This document shows positions 33,038 through 40,633 of a stretch of DNA of 64,000 nt, one piece after another (position 1 is the stretch's first letter; each line of letters begins with the position of its first letter). The stretch is from positions 7,256,501 to 7,320,500 of the forward strand of contig NZ_VIGB01000003.1 in assembly GCF_006636205.1 (NCBI RefSeq), given 5' to 3'. Both the position numbers and the translations under genes were made by a program. The notes under the pieces were generated by a model, which worked only from the letters and a program-made list of their open reading frames with translations, ran no database searches and had not been told where the DNA came from. The DNA comes from Kitasatospora acidiphila. Lineage in GTDB: Bacteria; Actinomycetota; Actinomycetes; Streptomycetales; Streptomycetaceae.

Positions 33038-35617
33038 ATGCTGCGTACTGCCCTGCGCAACGTCTTCGCGCACAAAGCCCGATTGGTCATGACCGCCCTC
33101 GCGATCACGCTCGGCGTCGCCTTCGTCTGCGGCACGCTCGTCTTCGGCGACACCGTCGCCCAGGCCCTTCGCGGCGCCTCCGCGAAGAACCTCAAGGACG
33201 TCGCCGTATCCGTACAGGCCGCATCCCGGCGGAACCCCGACAGCGAGGCGGACGACACCCGGTCCACCGCGCTCACCAGCGAGCTCGCCGACAAGGTCCG
33301 TGCGGTGCCCGGCGTCACCTCCGTGCACCCCGTCGTCAACGGCACCGCCACCCTGGCAGCCAAGAACGGCCGACCGGTGAACGCCGACAACAGCTGGCAG
33401 AACCTGGCGACCAACTACTCACCGGACACACCGGGCACGGACCGCGACAGCCGTTTCCCCATCAGCGCCGGACGCGCCCCCACCGCCGGCGCAGAGCTGG
33501 CTCTGGACCGGCGTACCGCCGAGAAGGCCGGCTACCGCATCGGTGACTCCGTCCGCTTCGCCACCAAGGGCCCCACACTCACCAAGACGCTGGTCGGCAC
33601 CGTCACCACCGACGACCCGCGCGTGACCGCAGGCGGCAGCCTCGCGCTCTTCGACACCCGCACCGCACAGCAACTCTTCCTACAGGCAGGCCAGTTCGAC
33701 GAGTTGGCCGTCGGCTCAGCACCCGGCACCGACAATCAGGAACTCACCAGCAAGATCCGCACGCTGCTGCCCGCCGAGGGCATCACGGTCACCAGCGGAG
33801 CCCAACTCGCGCGCGAGCAGGCGGAGCAGATCGCCGAGAAGACCAAAGCGCTCACCCGGATGCTCCTGGCCTTCGCCGGACTCGCGCTGTTCGTCGGCGT
33901 CTTCGTCATCGCCAACACCTTCACCATGCTGATCGCCCAGCGGAGCCGTGAGACCGCGCTGCTGCGCGCCGTAGGGGCCTCGCGCCGCCAGGTCGTCCGC
34001 GCGGTCCTCGCCGAGGCCGGGCTGCTCGGACTCGGCGCCTCCGCAGCCGGCATCGCGCTCGGAATCGGCATCGCGACCGCCCTGACGCCGCTCCTCAACG
34101 CGAGCGGCGCGGGCCTGCCGGACGGCCCGCTGGTCATCTCCACCGGCGCGCTCCTCCAGTCCCTCCTGGTCGGCGTCGGCGTCACCGTGCTCGCCGCCTG
34201 GCTGCCGTCCCGCAAGGCCGCGAAGGTCGCACCGATGGAGGCGCTGAGCACCGTCGACCAGACGCCGCCCAGGCGCAGCCTGGTGCTCCGCAACAGCCTC
34301 GGCGGGCTGCTCACCGGCGTCGGCGTCCTCACCATGCTGTACGTCTCCACGCGGACGGACGGGGCCGACGCCAACCTCAAGACCGCGGGACTCGGCTCCG
34401 TGCTCGCGTTGACCGGCATGATCGTGATCGCACCGCTGCTGTCCCGGCCGCTGATCCGGCTCGCGGGGGCGGTCACCACCCGACTCTTCGGCGTCAGCGG
34501 CAAGCTCGCCAAGGAGAACGCGCTGCGCAACCCGCGCCGCACCGCCGCCACGGCCTCCGCCCTGATGATCGGGCTCACCCTGATCACGGGCCTGAGCGTG
34601 ACCGGCAGCTCCATGAACGCCGCTCTCAAAGCGGCGACGACAGGTGACCTGACCGCGGACTACAAGGTGACCAACACCAGCTTCCTCGGCCTCGACCCCG
34701 CACTCGGCGCGAAGGTCGCCGAAGTCCCGGGCGTCGCGGAATCGGTGCCCGTCGCGACCGCAACCCTGGGTGTGCGGGGCGAGTTCGCCGAGCTCACCGG
34801 CGCGGACCCGCAGCGGCTCGGCAAGGTCACCGACCTGAAGTTCAGCAGCGGCTCACTCGCGGACATCGGCCCCGGCAAGGTCGCGCTCTGCGACAAGCTG
34901 GCCAAGCTCACCGGCCTTTCGAAGGGCGACACCTTCCAGGGCTCGCTGGGCTACGGCCACGGCCACGGCAAGAAGGAGCTGACCGTCGTCGGTGTCTACC
35001 AGCAGTCCCGCGTCGTCGGCGGTGCCATCGGCACCATGGACGACGCCCTGCCGTACGCGGACCGGGGCAAGCTCGACAGCATTCTGGTCAAGGCCGCGTC
35101 CGACCGGAACACGGGCGGCCTCGACCAGGACATCCGCAAGGCCCTCGGCGACAGTCCGCTCCTCCAGGTGCAGAACCAGGAGCAGTTGACGAAGGCGCAG
35201 TCCGGCCAGACCGGTGCGATGCTCAACATGATGTACGGCCTGCTCGGCATGACCGTCGTCATCGCAGTGTTCGGCGTCATCAACACCCTGGCCATGTCGG
35301 TCTTCGAGCGGACCCGGGAGATCGGGCTGCTGCGCGCGATCGGCCTCGACAGCAGGGGCGTCAAGCAGATGGTGCGTCTGGAATCGGTGGTGATCTCGCT
35401 GTTCGGCGCGGTCCTGGGCATCGGCACGGGGATCTTCCTGGCCTGGGCGTGCGGCAGCCTCACCAAGGCCTCGCTCTCGCAGTACGAGACGGTGCTGCCC
35501 TGGCCGCGGCTCGGCCTGTTCCTGCTGCTAAGCCTTGCGATCGGGGTGCTGGCGGCGGTCTGGCCGGCCCGGCGGGCGGCCCGCCTGAACATGCTGCGGG
35601 CGATCAACGCGCAGTAG
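33038..35617 (+). CDS. FtsX/MacB-type ABC transporter permease (fused, 859 residues)
   Basis: Two FtsX repeats in one chain. Membrane segment 1 (residues ~18-40), a large extracytoplasmic MacB-PCD domain, three segments ending about residue 400 with ARQRSRETALLRAVGASRRQVVRAVLAEAG-like text, then segment 5, a second extracytoplasmic domain, and three final segments with VFERTREIGLLRAIGLDSRGVKQMV. Typical of actinomycete single-permease exporters. Works with the ATPase upstream; substrate unknown. Confidence 0.95.
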   Translation: MLRTALRNVFAHKARLVMTALAITLGVAFVCGTLVFGDTVAQALRGASAKNLKDVAVSVQAASRRNPDSEADDTRSTALTSELADKVRAVPGVTSVHPVVNGTATLAAKNGRPVNADNSWQNLATNYSPDTPGTDRDSRFPISAGRAPTAGAELALDRRTAEKAGYRIGDSVRFATKGPTLTKTLVGTVTTDDPRVTAGGSLALFDTRTAQQLFLQAGQFDELAVGSAPGTDNQELTSKIRTLLPAEGITVTSGAQLAREQAEQIAEKTKALTRMLLAFAGLALFVGVFVIANTFTMLIAQRSRETALLRAVGASRRQVVRAVLAEAGLLGLGASAAGIALGIGIATALTPLLNASGAGLPDGPLVISTGALLQSLLVGVGVTVLAAWLPSRKAAKVAPMEALSTVDQTPPRRSLVLRNSLGGLLTGVGVLTMLYVSTRTDGADANLKTAGLGSVLALTGMIVIAPLLSRPLIRLAGAVTTRLFGVSGKLAKENALRNPRRTAATASALMIGLTLITGLSVTGSSMNAALKAATTGDLTADYKVTNTSFLGLDPALGAKVAEVPGVAESVPVATATLGVRGEFAELTGADPQRLGKVTDLKFSSGSLADIGPGKVALCDKLAKLTGLSKGDTFQGSLGYGHGHGKKELTVVGVYQQSRVVGGAIGTMDDALPYADRGKLDSILVKAASDRNTGGLDQDIRKALGDSPLLQVQNQEQLTKAQSGQTGAMLNMMYGLLGMTVVIAVFGVINTLAMSVFERTREIGLLRAIGLDSRGVKQMVRLESVVISLFGAVLGIGTGIFLAWACGSLTKASLSQYETVLPWPRLGLFLLLSLAIGVLAAVWPARRAARLNMLRAINAQ

Positions 35618-35655
35618 CGCATCCGGCCACGGAGGAAGGCGCCTGGAGCGCGAGA

Positions 35656-35686
35656 GGACCCGGGAGCGTAGCCAGCTCCCGGGCCC
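35656..35686. terminator. Hairpin between the ABC permease and the permuted tRNA-like genes
   Basis: CCCGGGAGC (35659-35667) pairs with GCTCCCGGG (35675-35683), extended by flanking G/C pairs, 40 bp past the permease stop. It is also ~45 bp downstream of the minus-strand tRNA-like pair, so it can terminate transcription from both sides. Confidence 0.75.
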
Positions 35687-35729
35687 CTGTGTGCCGCCCA
35701 ATTGCGCACGCCGGCACGTTTAAGGGTCG

Positions 35730-35840
35730 CGGATCAGATTGAAATCGACGCGTTCTGCCTTTGAACTACCGTGCCACGGAGCGGCACAGACAGGACTTGA
35801 ACCTGCATTCGTCGATATTCGTCCACACCCGGTCGATCCG
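35730..35840 (-). tRNA. Circularly permuted tRNA-like gene 2 (anticodon UUC, Glu-like)
   Basis: On the minus strand the tRNA 3' half comes first (35814-35782): anticodon 3' strand CGACG, short variable loop AAT, T-arm GCAGG-TTCAAGT-CCTGT, acceptor CTGTGCC and G73. After six bases the 5' half follows (35775-35739): acceptor GGCACGG, TA, D-arm GTTC-AAAGGCA-GAAC, G26, anticodon stem CGTCG, loop ATTTCAA. The acceptor halves pair over 7 bp (one G-U), the anticodon halves over 5 bp, and the invariant T8, A14, G18-G19, A21, T33 and TTCAA bases are present. The loop gives anticodon TTC; G73 and lack of encoded CCA fit tRNA-Glu. Outer flanks CGGATC (35835-35840) and GATCCG (35730-35735) pair, extending the anticodon helix. 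A collinear tRNA cannot be drawn. Confidence 0.75.
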
Positions 35841-35856
35841 GCGTTCGGCGGCGAAT

Positions 35857-35990
35857 GCTGAGACTGGAGCGAGAGTCTGAGCTTGATGGAGCCTGCCTCT
35901 ACCCGGCTTGGGCTACCCCGGCCGGTGGTGCCGGGGGGAGGATTCGAACCTCCACTGTGACTCCTGGTCAGCTTCAACATCAGTGTCAGC
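35857..35990 (-). tRNA. Circularly permuted tRNA-like gene 1 (anticodon uncertain: UCA or CAA)
   Basis: Same permuted order. 3' half (35963-35926): anticodon strand GAGTC, variable ACAGT, T-arm GGAGG-TTCGAAT-CCTCC, acceptor CCCCGGC, A73 and CCA. After three bases the 5' half (35922 to ~35884): acceptor GCCGGGG, TA, a D-arm GCC...GGC with GGG in the loop, A26, anticodon strand GGCTC. The acceptor pairs over 7 Watson-Crick bp, the anticodon stem over 5 (one G-U). With canonical lengths the loop reads CATCAAG (anticodon TCA, but A at position 33); shifting the stem one base gives ATCAAGC (anticodon CAA, T33 present). Flanks GCTGACACTG (35981-35990) and CAGTCTCAGC (35857-35866) pair with one mismatch. 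Aminoacyl identity unresolved. Confidence 0.68.
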
Positions 35991-36075
35991 TTTTCGCGCC
36001 GCGCAGCGCCCCCGCCCGGTTTCCCGGAACGGGTTCTCGGCGCGCTCGGCGCACCCGCCCGGCTCCCCGGACGGG
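35991..36075 (-). repeat. Tandem pair of 42-43-nt structured repeats in front of the permuted tRNA-like genes
   Basis: Copy 1 (36034-36075) and copy 2 (35991-36033) align along their length. On the minus strand each begins with a CCCG...CGGG hairpin enclosing CCGG/CCGG (loop GAAA in copy 2, GGAG in copy 1) and is followed by GCGC-rich arms and an A-rich end (GAGAA or GAAAA). Differences leave the stems largely intact. Copy 1 starts 12 bp after the upstream gene's stop and copy 2 abuts tRNA-like gene 1. Confidence 0.6.
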
Positions 36076-36086
36076 CGATCATGAGG

Positions 36087-36818
36087 CTACCGGAACAGGT
36101 AGCCGAAGACGGCGTCACCCACCCGCTGGTCGGTGACCTCCACCGCGTTGGCCTCCTCGCGGGCGAACTTGACCGCCTGCTGGAGCTTCTCCACCCGCTC
36201 GGCGAGCTCGTTCACCCGACGGGCAGGCAGCGCACCGGAGAACTTGACCGTGGTCCAGTAGCCGACCGCGATGTCCTCGTAGTAGACCTCGACCTGGGCC
36301 GGGTGCTTCTCGGTGGCCTCAGCCTTGACGTGGTTGCGCGGCACCTTCTTGGTCCGGATGGTGCGCACCGGCTCGGTCTTCCAGGAGTCGGTCGACGGGT
36401 CGAGGTTCCAGGACTCGGAGGCGTCCAGCACCGGCAGCTTCTTCACGAACGTGAACAGATCGGTGAGCTGCTTCTCCAGGAAGAGCAGGTACGGGACCGG
36501 CACCCGGGCGAGCAGCACCTGGCCATCCACCACCACATCCGCACTGGCGCCGACGTTGGCCCAGTCCTTGGTGGCCGTCACGTCGAACAGCCGGGTGAGG
36601 GTGCCTGCGGTGGACCGCAGGATGTCCTCGGCCTTCAGCTGCACCCGGGTCGACTCCGGCGGCAGCTGCTCACCCTCCTCGTCCTTGGGCTGGTACGTGC
36701 GGGAGATCCCGGCCAGCAGCGCGGGCTTCTGCAAGTCCTGGTGGGCCTGCGTCAGCTCCTGGAAGGACTTGGACTTGACGCCCTTTTCAACGGCGATGAT
36801 CTGGTTCAGCTTTGCCAC
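36087..36818 (-). CDS. Conserved protein of unknown function (DUF7873-like)
   Basis: 243 residues from GTG 36818 (VAKLNQIIAVEKGVKSKSFQ). The frame is open upstream but reads there as non-coding. Charged, soluble, alpha/beta mix; recognisable pieces are SGISRTYQPKDEEGEQLPPE-like text, VVVDGQVLLARVPVPYLLFL, RTKKVPRNHVKAEATEKHPA and a C-terminal coiled region ending GDAVFGYLF. I believe this family occurs in Streptomyces and in actinophages, with no established function. No ribosome site, and a possible TAGCGT -10 just upstream, suggest a leaderless message. It is followed on the same strand by the repeat pair and the permuted tRNA-like genes, which may be co-transcribed. Confidence 0.82.
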   Translation of the reverse strand: MAKLNQIIAVEKGVKSKSFQELTQAHQDLQKPALLAGISRTYQPKDEEGEQLPPESTRVQLKAEDILRSTAGTLTRLFDVTATKDWANVGASADVVVDGQVLLARVPVPYLLFLEKQLTDLFTFVKKLPVLDASESWNLDPSTDSWKTEPVRTIRTKKVPRNHVKAEATEKHPAQVEVYYEDIAVGYWTTVKFSGALPARRVNELAERVEKLQQAVKFAREEANAVEVTDQRVGDAVFGYLFR

Positions 36819-36935
36819 GTCGAGGACGCTACCAGTGCCGAACTGGCGAGCGACACTGAATTGTTGATCGAGTAGCTGTCCCGTAGGTCTCCAGCGCAGC
36901 GGTGGTTCGGCCCGCGGCCGGCTTGGGTCCGCGGC

Positions 36936-37568
36936 ATGCCACTGGTCCAGAATCAGGGCATGGACGTCCCCAAGCTGCTGGAAGCCGCCTCCCTGCTGGT
37001 CCCCGAAGAGGTCGCCACCGAGAACGACATCACGGTGAACGACATCTGGGAGTACCTCACCCACGATGAGTGGGAGGTGGCGCTCGGGCTGCTGGAGGAC
37101 CTGGGTGACGTCCACCCGCTTCCCCTCGGCTTCTGGGAGACTCTCGCCACCGCTGCCGAGCAGCTGCGCCTGGAGACGAGCTCGGCCTGGTGCCGTTGGC
37201 GCTGCTACGAAGCCCGCCACGGCGTCATCCGAGCCGACCTCACCCTCCGACCGGCCGGCGAGGCCCGCCGGCAGACGCCCTTTTCGGGGGCCGGCGTCCT
37301 TCGGCCGATGTGGAACGTCGGACATCGAACACCGACCGGCGAACCGGCCCTGAACATCGCCCGTCTCTGGGTGGAGTTCACGCCCTTCATGGAGCCCGGT
37401 GGGCGAGCCACGGTGCGATTGGCACCTCTCGACCCCGCACAGTGGCAGCACCTTCAACCCGGCCAAGTGATCACCATGCATGAGGACCGATCGGTGGCCG
37501 GAACGGCAGTCGTCCTGGAACAGCGACTGGTCCCGGCAGTTGAAGCTGCAGTAGGAGGCGCCGACTGA
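36936..37568 (+). CDS. Hypothetical cytoplasmic protein
   Basis: 210 residues from ATG 36936; ATG 36960 (MDVPKLLEAAS) is an equally good start. No signal or membrane segment. N-terminal half is acidic and helical (VNDIWEYLTHDEWEVALGLLEDLGD); the C-terminal half is beta-rich and ends in a small-barrel-like pattern (LWVEFTPFMEPGGRATVRLAPL, GQVITMHEDRSVAGTAVVLE). The latter resembles domain II/III of EF-Tu-like barrels only in outline. The acidic, toxin-immunity-like composition is suggestive but no function can be assigned. Convergent with the DUF2254 gene, 15 bp apart. Confidence 0.7.
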   Translation: MPLVQNQGMDVPKLLEAASLLVPEEVATENDITVNDIWEYLTHDEWEVALGLLEDLGDVHPLPLGFWETLATAAEQLRLETSSAWCRWRCYEARHGVIRADLTLRPAGEARRQTPFSGAGVLRPMWNVGHRTPTGEPALNIARLWVEFTPFMEPGGRATVRLAPLDPAQWQHLQPGQVITMHEDRSVAGTAVVLEQRLVPAVEAAVGGAD

Positions 37569-37583
37569 AGCCGCCCCTGGCCG

Positions 37584-39017
37584 TCAGCTGGAGATCGCAG
37601 CCGTTGCGGCACGGGGTGCGGCCGAGCCCGTCGTGGTGGTCTCCGTTCGCGCTTCCGAAGCCCGGTGGAGCGCGAGCAGCGCCTCGTAGCGGCGCAGCAC
37701 GTCGTCGCGGTCGGCCGGCTCCGGTACGGACGCCTCGCAGCAGTGCCAGATCATCGTTCCCTGGTCCATCAGGACCCGGCGCCGACGCGGGACCGTGGTC
37801 TGCTCCATGACGCGGCACAGGGCGTCGAGTTGACGGATCATCACGGCCGGCATGCCGGTCGAGCACTGGCGGATCTTCTCGAAGGCGCGCTGGACCAGGC
37901 GGTCGTAGTCGGCCTGGTAGGCGATGACGCGGATCCGGTCGGCGCGGTCGCGGTGGACGCGCTGCGGGTGCCAGCCGTGGGTGATCCGGCAGAGGCAGTC
38001 GCTCAGCCAGTCGATGCAGGTCAGCGCGGTGAAGGTGTCGTTGACGGCGGGGGAGAGGGCGCGAATGGCGATCTCCACCAGCTGGTCGAAGCCGAACGAC
38101 ACGTCCTGGGTCAACGTGCGGTACGGCCCGGTCACCTGCACCCGCGCGAGCTGCGCCGCCAGCCGGGGCGCGGCGGTGGGCGGCCAGACCACGGCCAGTG
38201 GCTGCCCCTGTACCAGGAAGTGGCCCGGGCGGTAGGGCAGATGGAGCACCGCGTCGGCGGCCTCGACGAGGCGGACCAGCTCGTTGTGCTTCAGGAACTG
38301 CAGGTAGCCGGTGGCCGGAGTCGGTATCACCGTCCCCGACTCGTCGACCGTGCGCAGCAGGTCGACGGCCGTGGGTCCGCAGTCGGCGCCGGTCGGGGGC
38401 TCGCGGTCGGCGCCGCTCTGCGCCTCGATCGCCCGGGTCAGGTCGTCGGCGATGACCGCGATGACCTGCGGCAGCTGGATCATGGTGGCGATGTGGTGGA
38501 TGAAGTAGATCAGCAGCCCGAGGTCGACCAGGGTGGAGGCGAGCGCGACGGTGATCGACAGGTGCGGCACGAAATCGCCGTGCGGACCGGGGCTTATCGC
38601 GACCAGGACCAGCACCGTGTAGAAGAAGGTGGCCACGAAGGTGCCCAGCGTCAGCTGGGTGCCCCGGTCGCGTATGAAGGTGCGCAGCATCCGAGGCCCG
38701 AACTGGGTGGAGGCCAGGGTCAGCGCCACGATGGTGATCGAGAAGACCAGCCCGACCACCGTGATGAGCGCGGCGGCGATGGTCGTGAGGATCTGCCGGG
38801 CACCGTCGGCCGTCCCGCTCAGCACCCAGTCGGCGAAGGAGAACCGGCCGTCGTAGGCGGACCGGTCCAGTGCGATGGTGCCCGCGAAGAGCAGCGCGAA
38901 GAGCAGCGCCTCGACGGCCGGCACCAGCCAGAGGTTGGTGCGCAGCCGCTCGCGACGCCAGGAAGACCCACTGAAGGAGGTGTTCTGGCGAACTGTCGGG
39001 AACGGTGTGACGGGCAC
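37584..39017 (-). CDS. DUF2254 integral membrane protein
   Basis: GTG 39017 follows AGAGGAG at 8 nt and gives 477 residues; longer in-frame starts lack a ribosome site. Four membrane segments (LWLVPAVEALLFALLFAGTI; QILTTIAAALITVVGLVFSITIVALTLAST; LGTFVATFFYTVLVLVAI; LASTLVDLGLLIYFIHHIATMI) are followed by a large cytoplasmic domain with FGFDQLVEIAIRALSPAVNDTFTALTCIDWL, the family signature. Membrane protein of unknown function; mechanosensitive-channel-like behaviour has been proposed for relatives but is unproven. Confidence 0.92.
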   Translation of the reverse strand: MPVTPFPTVRQNTSFSGSSWRRERLRTNLWLVPAVEALLFALLFAGTIALDRSAYDGRFSFADWVLSGTADGARQILTTIAAALITVVGLVFSITIVALTLASTQFGPRMLRTFIRDRGTQLTLGTFVATFFYTVLVLVAISPGPHGDFVPHLSITVALASTLVDLGLLIYFIHHIATMIQLPQVIAVIADDLTRAIEAQSGADREPPTGADCGPTAVDLLRTVDESGTVIPTPATGYLQFLKHNELVRLVEAADAVLHLPYRPGHFLVQGQPLAVVWPPTAAPRLAAQLARVQVTGPYRTLTQDVSFGFDQLVEIAIRALSPAVNDTFTALTCIDWLSDCLCRITHGWHPQRVHRDRADRIRVIAYQADYDRLVQRAFEKIRQCSTGMPAVMIRQLDALCRVMEQTTVPRRRRVLMDQGTMIWHCCEASVPEPADRDDVLRRYEALLALHRASEARTETTTTGSAAPRAATAAISS

Positions 39018-39139
39018 GGGTGAAGCTCCTCTGGGCAGGACGTCGTCCACTGCCGACCAGGCTTCCCGGCGCACCGTCCACCGAGCCTACCCGAGCTGCC
39101 GCGGTTGGTCGCTGACTTGGCCATGGCCGTGGTCGGTTG

Positions 39140-39395
39140 CATGGGTTTCGTCAAATCGGCTTGGCGGGACAGAGGAACCTCGGCGACCGAGCCGGTGTGT
39201 CGATCATCGACCACCACTTCGCCACCAAGCAGTTCGTCCGGCACGAGGAGCGCGAGCAGAAGCACGGCCGCGGCTGCCCGGCCGACTGGTCCGCGATCGT
39301 GCCGGCCACCAGCGGGTCGACCACGCCGGTCTGGCAACGCCGCTACGAGCCGACCCGAGTGCACCCCAACTTCGCACCACAGCCGCCGCTTTGGC
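39140..39395 (+). pseudogene. nos: Remnant of a bacterial nitric-oxide synthase oxygenase (C-terminal end)
   Basis: The plus-strand frame encodes RAGVSIIDHHFATKQFVRHE, then CPADWSAIVPATSGSTTPV and RRYEPTRVHPNF. These correspond to the conserved NOS segments around the pterin-binding DHHTA...F and PADWxWIVPPxSG...PxFHRYY motifs near the C-terminus. Only the last ~80 residues are present; the haem-thiolate Cys region and two thirds of the enzyme are missing, and there is no start codon with a ribosome site. Several consensus residues differ (DHHFA; SAIVPAT; VWQRR), so it is a decayed fragment. Confidence 0.82.
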
Positions 39396-39729
39396 CGCCG
39401 GGCCGGACAACACGCCATGCCACCCCTGACTCATCGCAGACCGATCGCAGCAGTGCCCCTGCCGTTGCCACAAGGTCGGGCGTTACGACCCCGTCAGGAA
39501 CGGGCCCGGGAGCGCCAGGAGATCGTCAGGGATCCACGGCTCCCGGGCACCGCCGCGTAGCGTCAGCTGCGAGGAGGGTTCCGCCCCGCTCGTGGAAGGA
39601 CGGGGCGGAATCCGGCCGATGGCTCGTTCTCAACTCGGTGGTCCACACCGGGTCCGCATCGGCGGCCAGTGTTGAGGGAGGGGGCGCTGCGACGGGTGAA
39701 AGCCGCGCCGCGCCCCCGGCACACTCCAC
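39396..39729. other. Degenerate intergenic DNA
   Basis: No gene with homology-like texture or a ribosome site. The stretch links two gene fragments and contains a weak inverted repeat (GGGCGGAA / TTCCGCCCC, near 39571-39611). Confidence 0.4.
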
Positions 39730-39875
39730 TCAAGCGGCTTTGACCGGCTGGCGCATGGTGTCGAGTGCCGCCCCGGCCTGCTCGGCCAGGGTGACGACCA
39801 GGCGGGCCTGCCGGGACGGCTTGGTGCCCGGGTGGGTTCGAGCATGAACCGGCCGATGTACCGGCCGCTGCCGCC
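39730..39875 (-). pseudogene. C-terminal fragment of an unidentified gene, frameshifted
   Basis: On the minus strand, GRYIGRFMLEPT in one frame and PGTKPSRQARLVVTLAEQAG in another join if one C is restored to the run at 39830-39832, ending DTMRQPVKAA and TGA at 39730. The text looks like real protein but I do not recognise the family. No start is present. Confidence 0.4.
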
Positions 39876-39961
39876 GGGGCGTCGCGCGTCGGGCCCGCCT
39901 GCAGGCGATCCTGGCGAGCGATGGCGAGTGGTGAGTTGGGGCACCCCGCCGTTGGGCTCGG

Positions 39962-40633
39962 TCACCGGCCGTGGGCCTCTCGGGTGGCCGCCGTCAGCCA
40001 GGTCAGGTACCACTCGCGGAAGCCGAGCCGCTGGTCGGGGGTACGGGCAAGCGATTGGAGGGGACCGTCCGCCGCTCCGAGGTCCACCCACATCGTGCCG
40101 CGCTCCGGGCCGGTCACCACGAACCAGTCGAAGTAGCCGCATCCCTCATGGCTCAGGCAGACCGCGCCTGCGGTCAACGCCGCGCTGAGCGCCTCCCATT
40201 CGTCGTCCCGGGCACGGAACGCCGCGCGGAACGCGGGCTCGTCAAGGAAAGCGCTCTCGACCGGTTCGCGAGCGTCGTGAGCCGCGCGGAGGCGGGCTCG
40301 TTCTGCTGGGGAGGGGAACGGCTGGGGCAGCAGAGAGTTGTCACTGCGTACCCCGTGTCCCTCGTTCCAGGCCCAGCCGCGTTCGTCGCGCTGCAGTGGG
40401 TACAGGCCGTAGTGCGGACCGGCCCCGCCTGCGCCCACCTCGAGCAGGAAGCTGCGGTAGTCCGCGGGAAGGCGGACACCGAACTCCTGCTCGGCTTCCG
40501 CCACTTCGGCCTCGCTCAACGGCGGCAGCAACTCGAAGCGGTGCCCGCGCGCGCCGAACACCTGTGCCGCGTTCGGGGCCTCGCGCAGTGCCAGGACCCG
40601 CTCGCGGACGCCGGACCAGGTGGTGGGGTTCAT
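39962..40633 (-). CDS. SMI1/KNR4-family protein
   Basis: 223 residues from ATG 40633, whose first bases overlap the stop of the upstream gene (ATGA). SMI1/KNR4 signature: LPPLSEAEVAEAEQEFGVRLPADYRSFLLEVGAGG followed by GLYPL, then VCLSHEGCGYFDWFVVTGPERGTMWVDLG and a C-terminal FREWYLTWL. Such domains bind partner proteins and are often immunity proteins of toxin systems; no toxin gene is visible next to it here. Confidence 0.88.
   Translation of the reverse strand: MNPTTWSGVRERVLALREAPNAAQVFGARGHRFELLPPLSEAEVAEAEQEFGVRLPADYRSFLLEVGAGGAGPHYGLYPLQRDERGWAWNEGHGVRSDNSLLPQPFPSPAERARLRAAHDAREPVESAFLDEPAFRAAFRARDDEWEALSAALTAGAVCLSHEGCGYFDWFVVTGPERGTMWVDLGAADGPLQSLARTPDQRLGFREWYLTWLTAATREAHGR

Noticed and set aside
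35730..35990. Reading the region as ordinary collinear tRNA genes (for example 35922 down to 35782)
   Set aside because: Acceptor GCCGGGG does not pair with CTGTGCC and anticodon strands GGCTC and CGACG do not pair; only the permuted combinations give full stems.
35730..35990. A natural permuted group I or group II intron around the tRNA halves
   Set aside because: Flanks are only ~20-30 bases on each side, far too short for a catalytic intron core; joining by endonuclease and ligase fits better.
39137..39847. A complete gene containing the NOS-like text
   Set aside because: Homology covers only ~80 residues; the rest of the frame is low-complexity without family resemblance.
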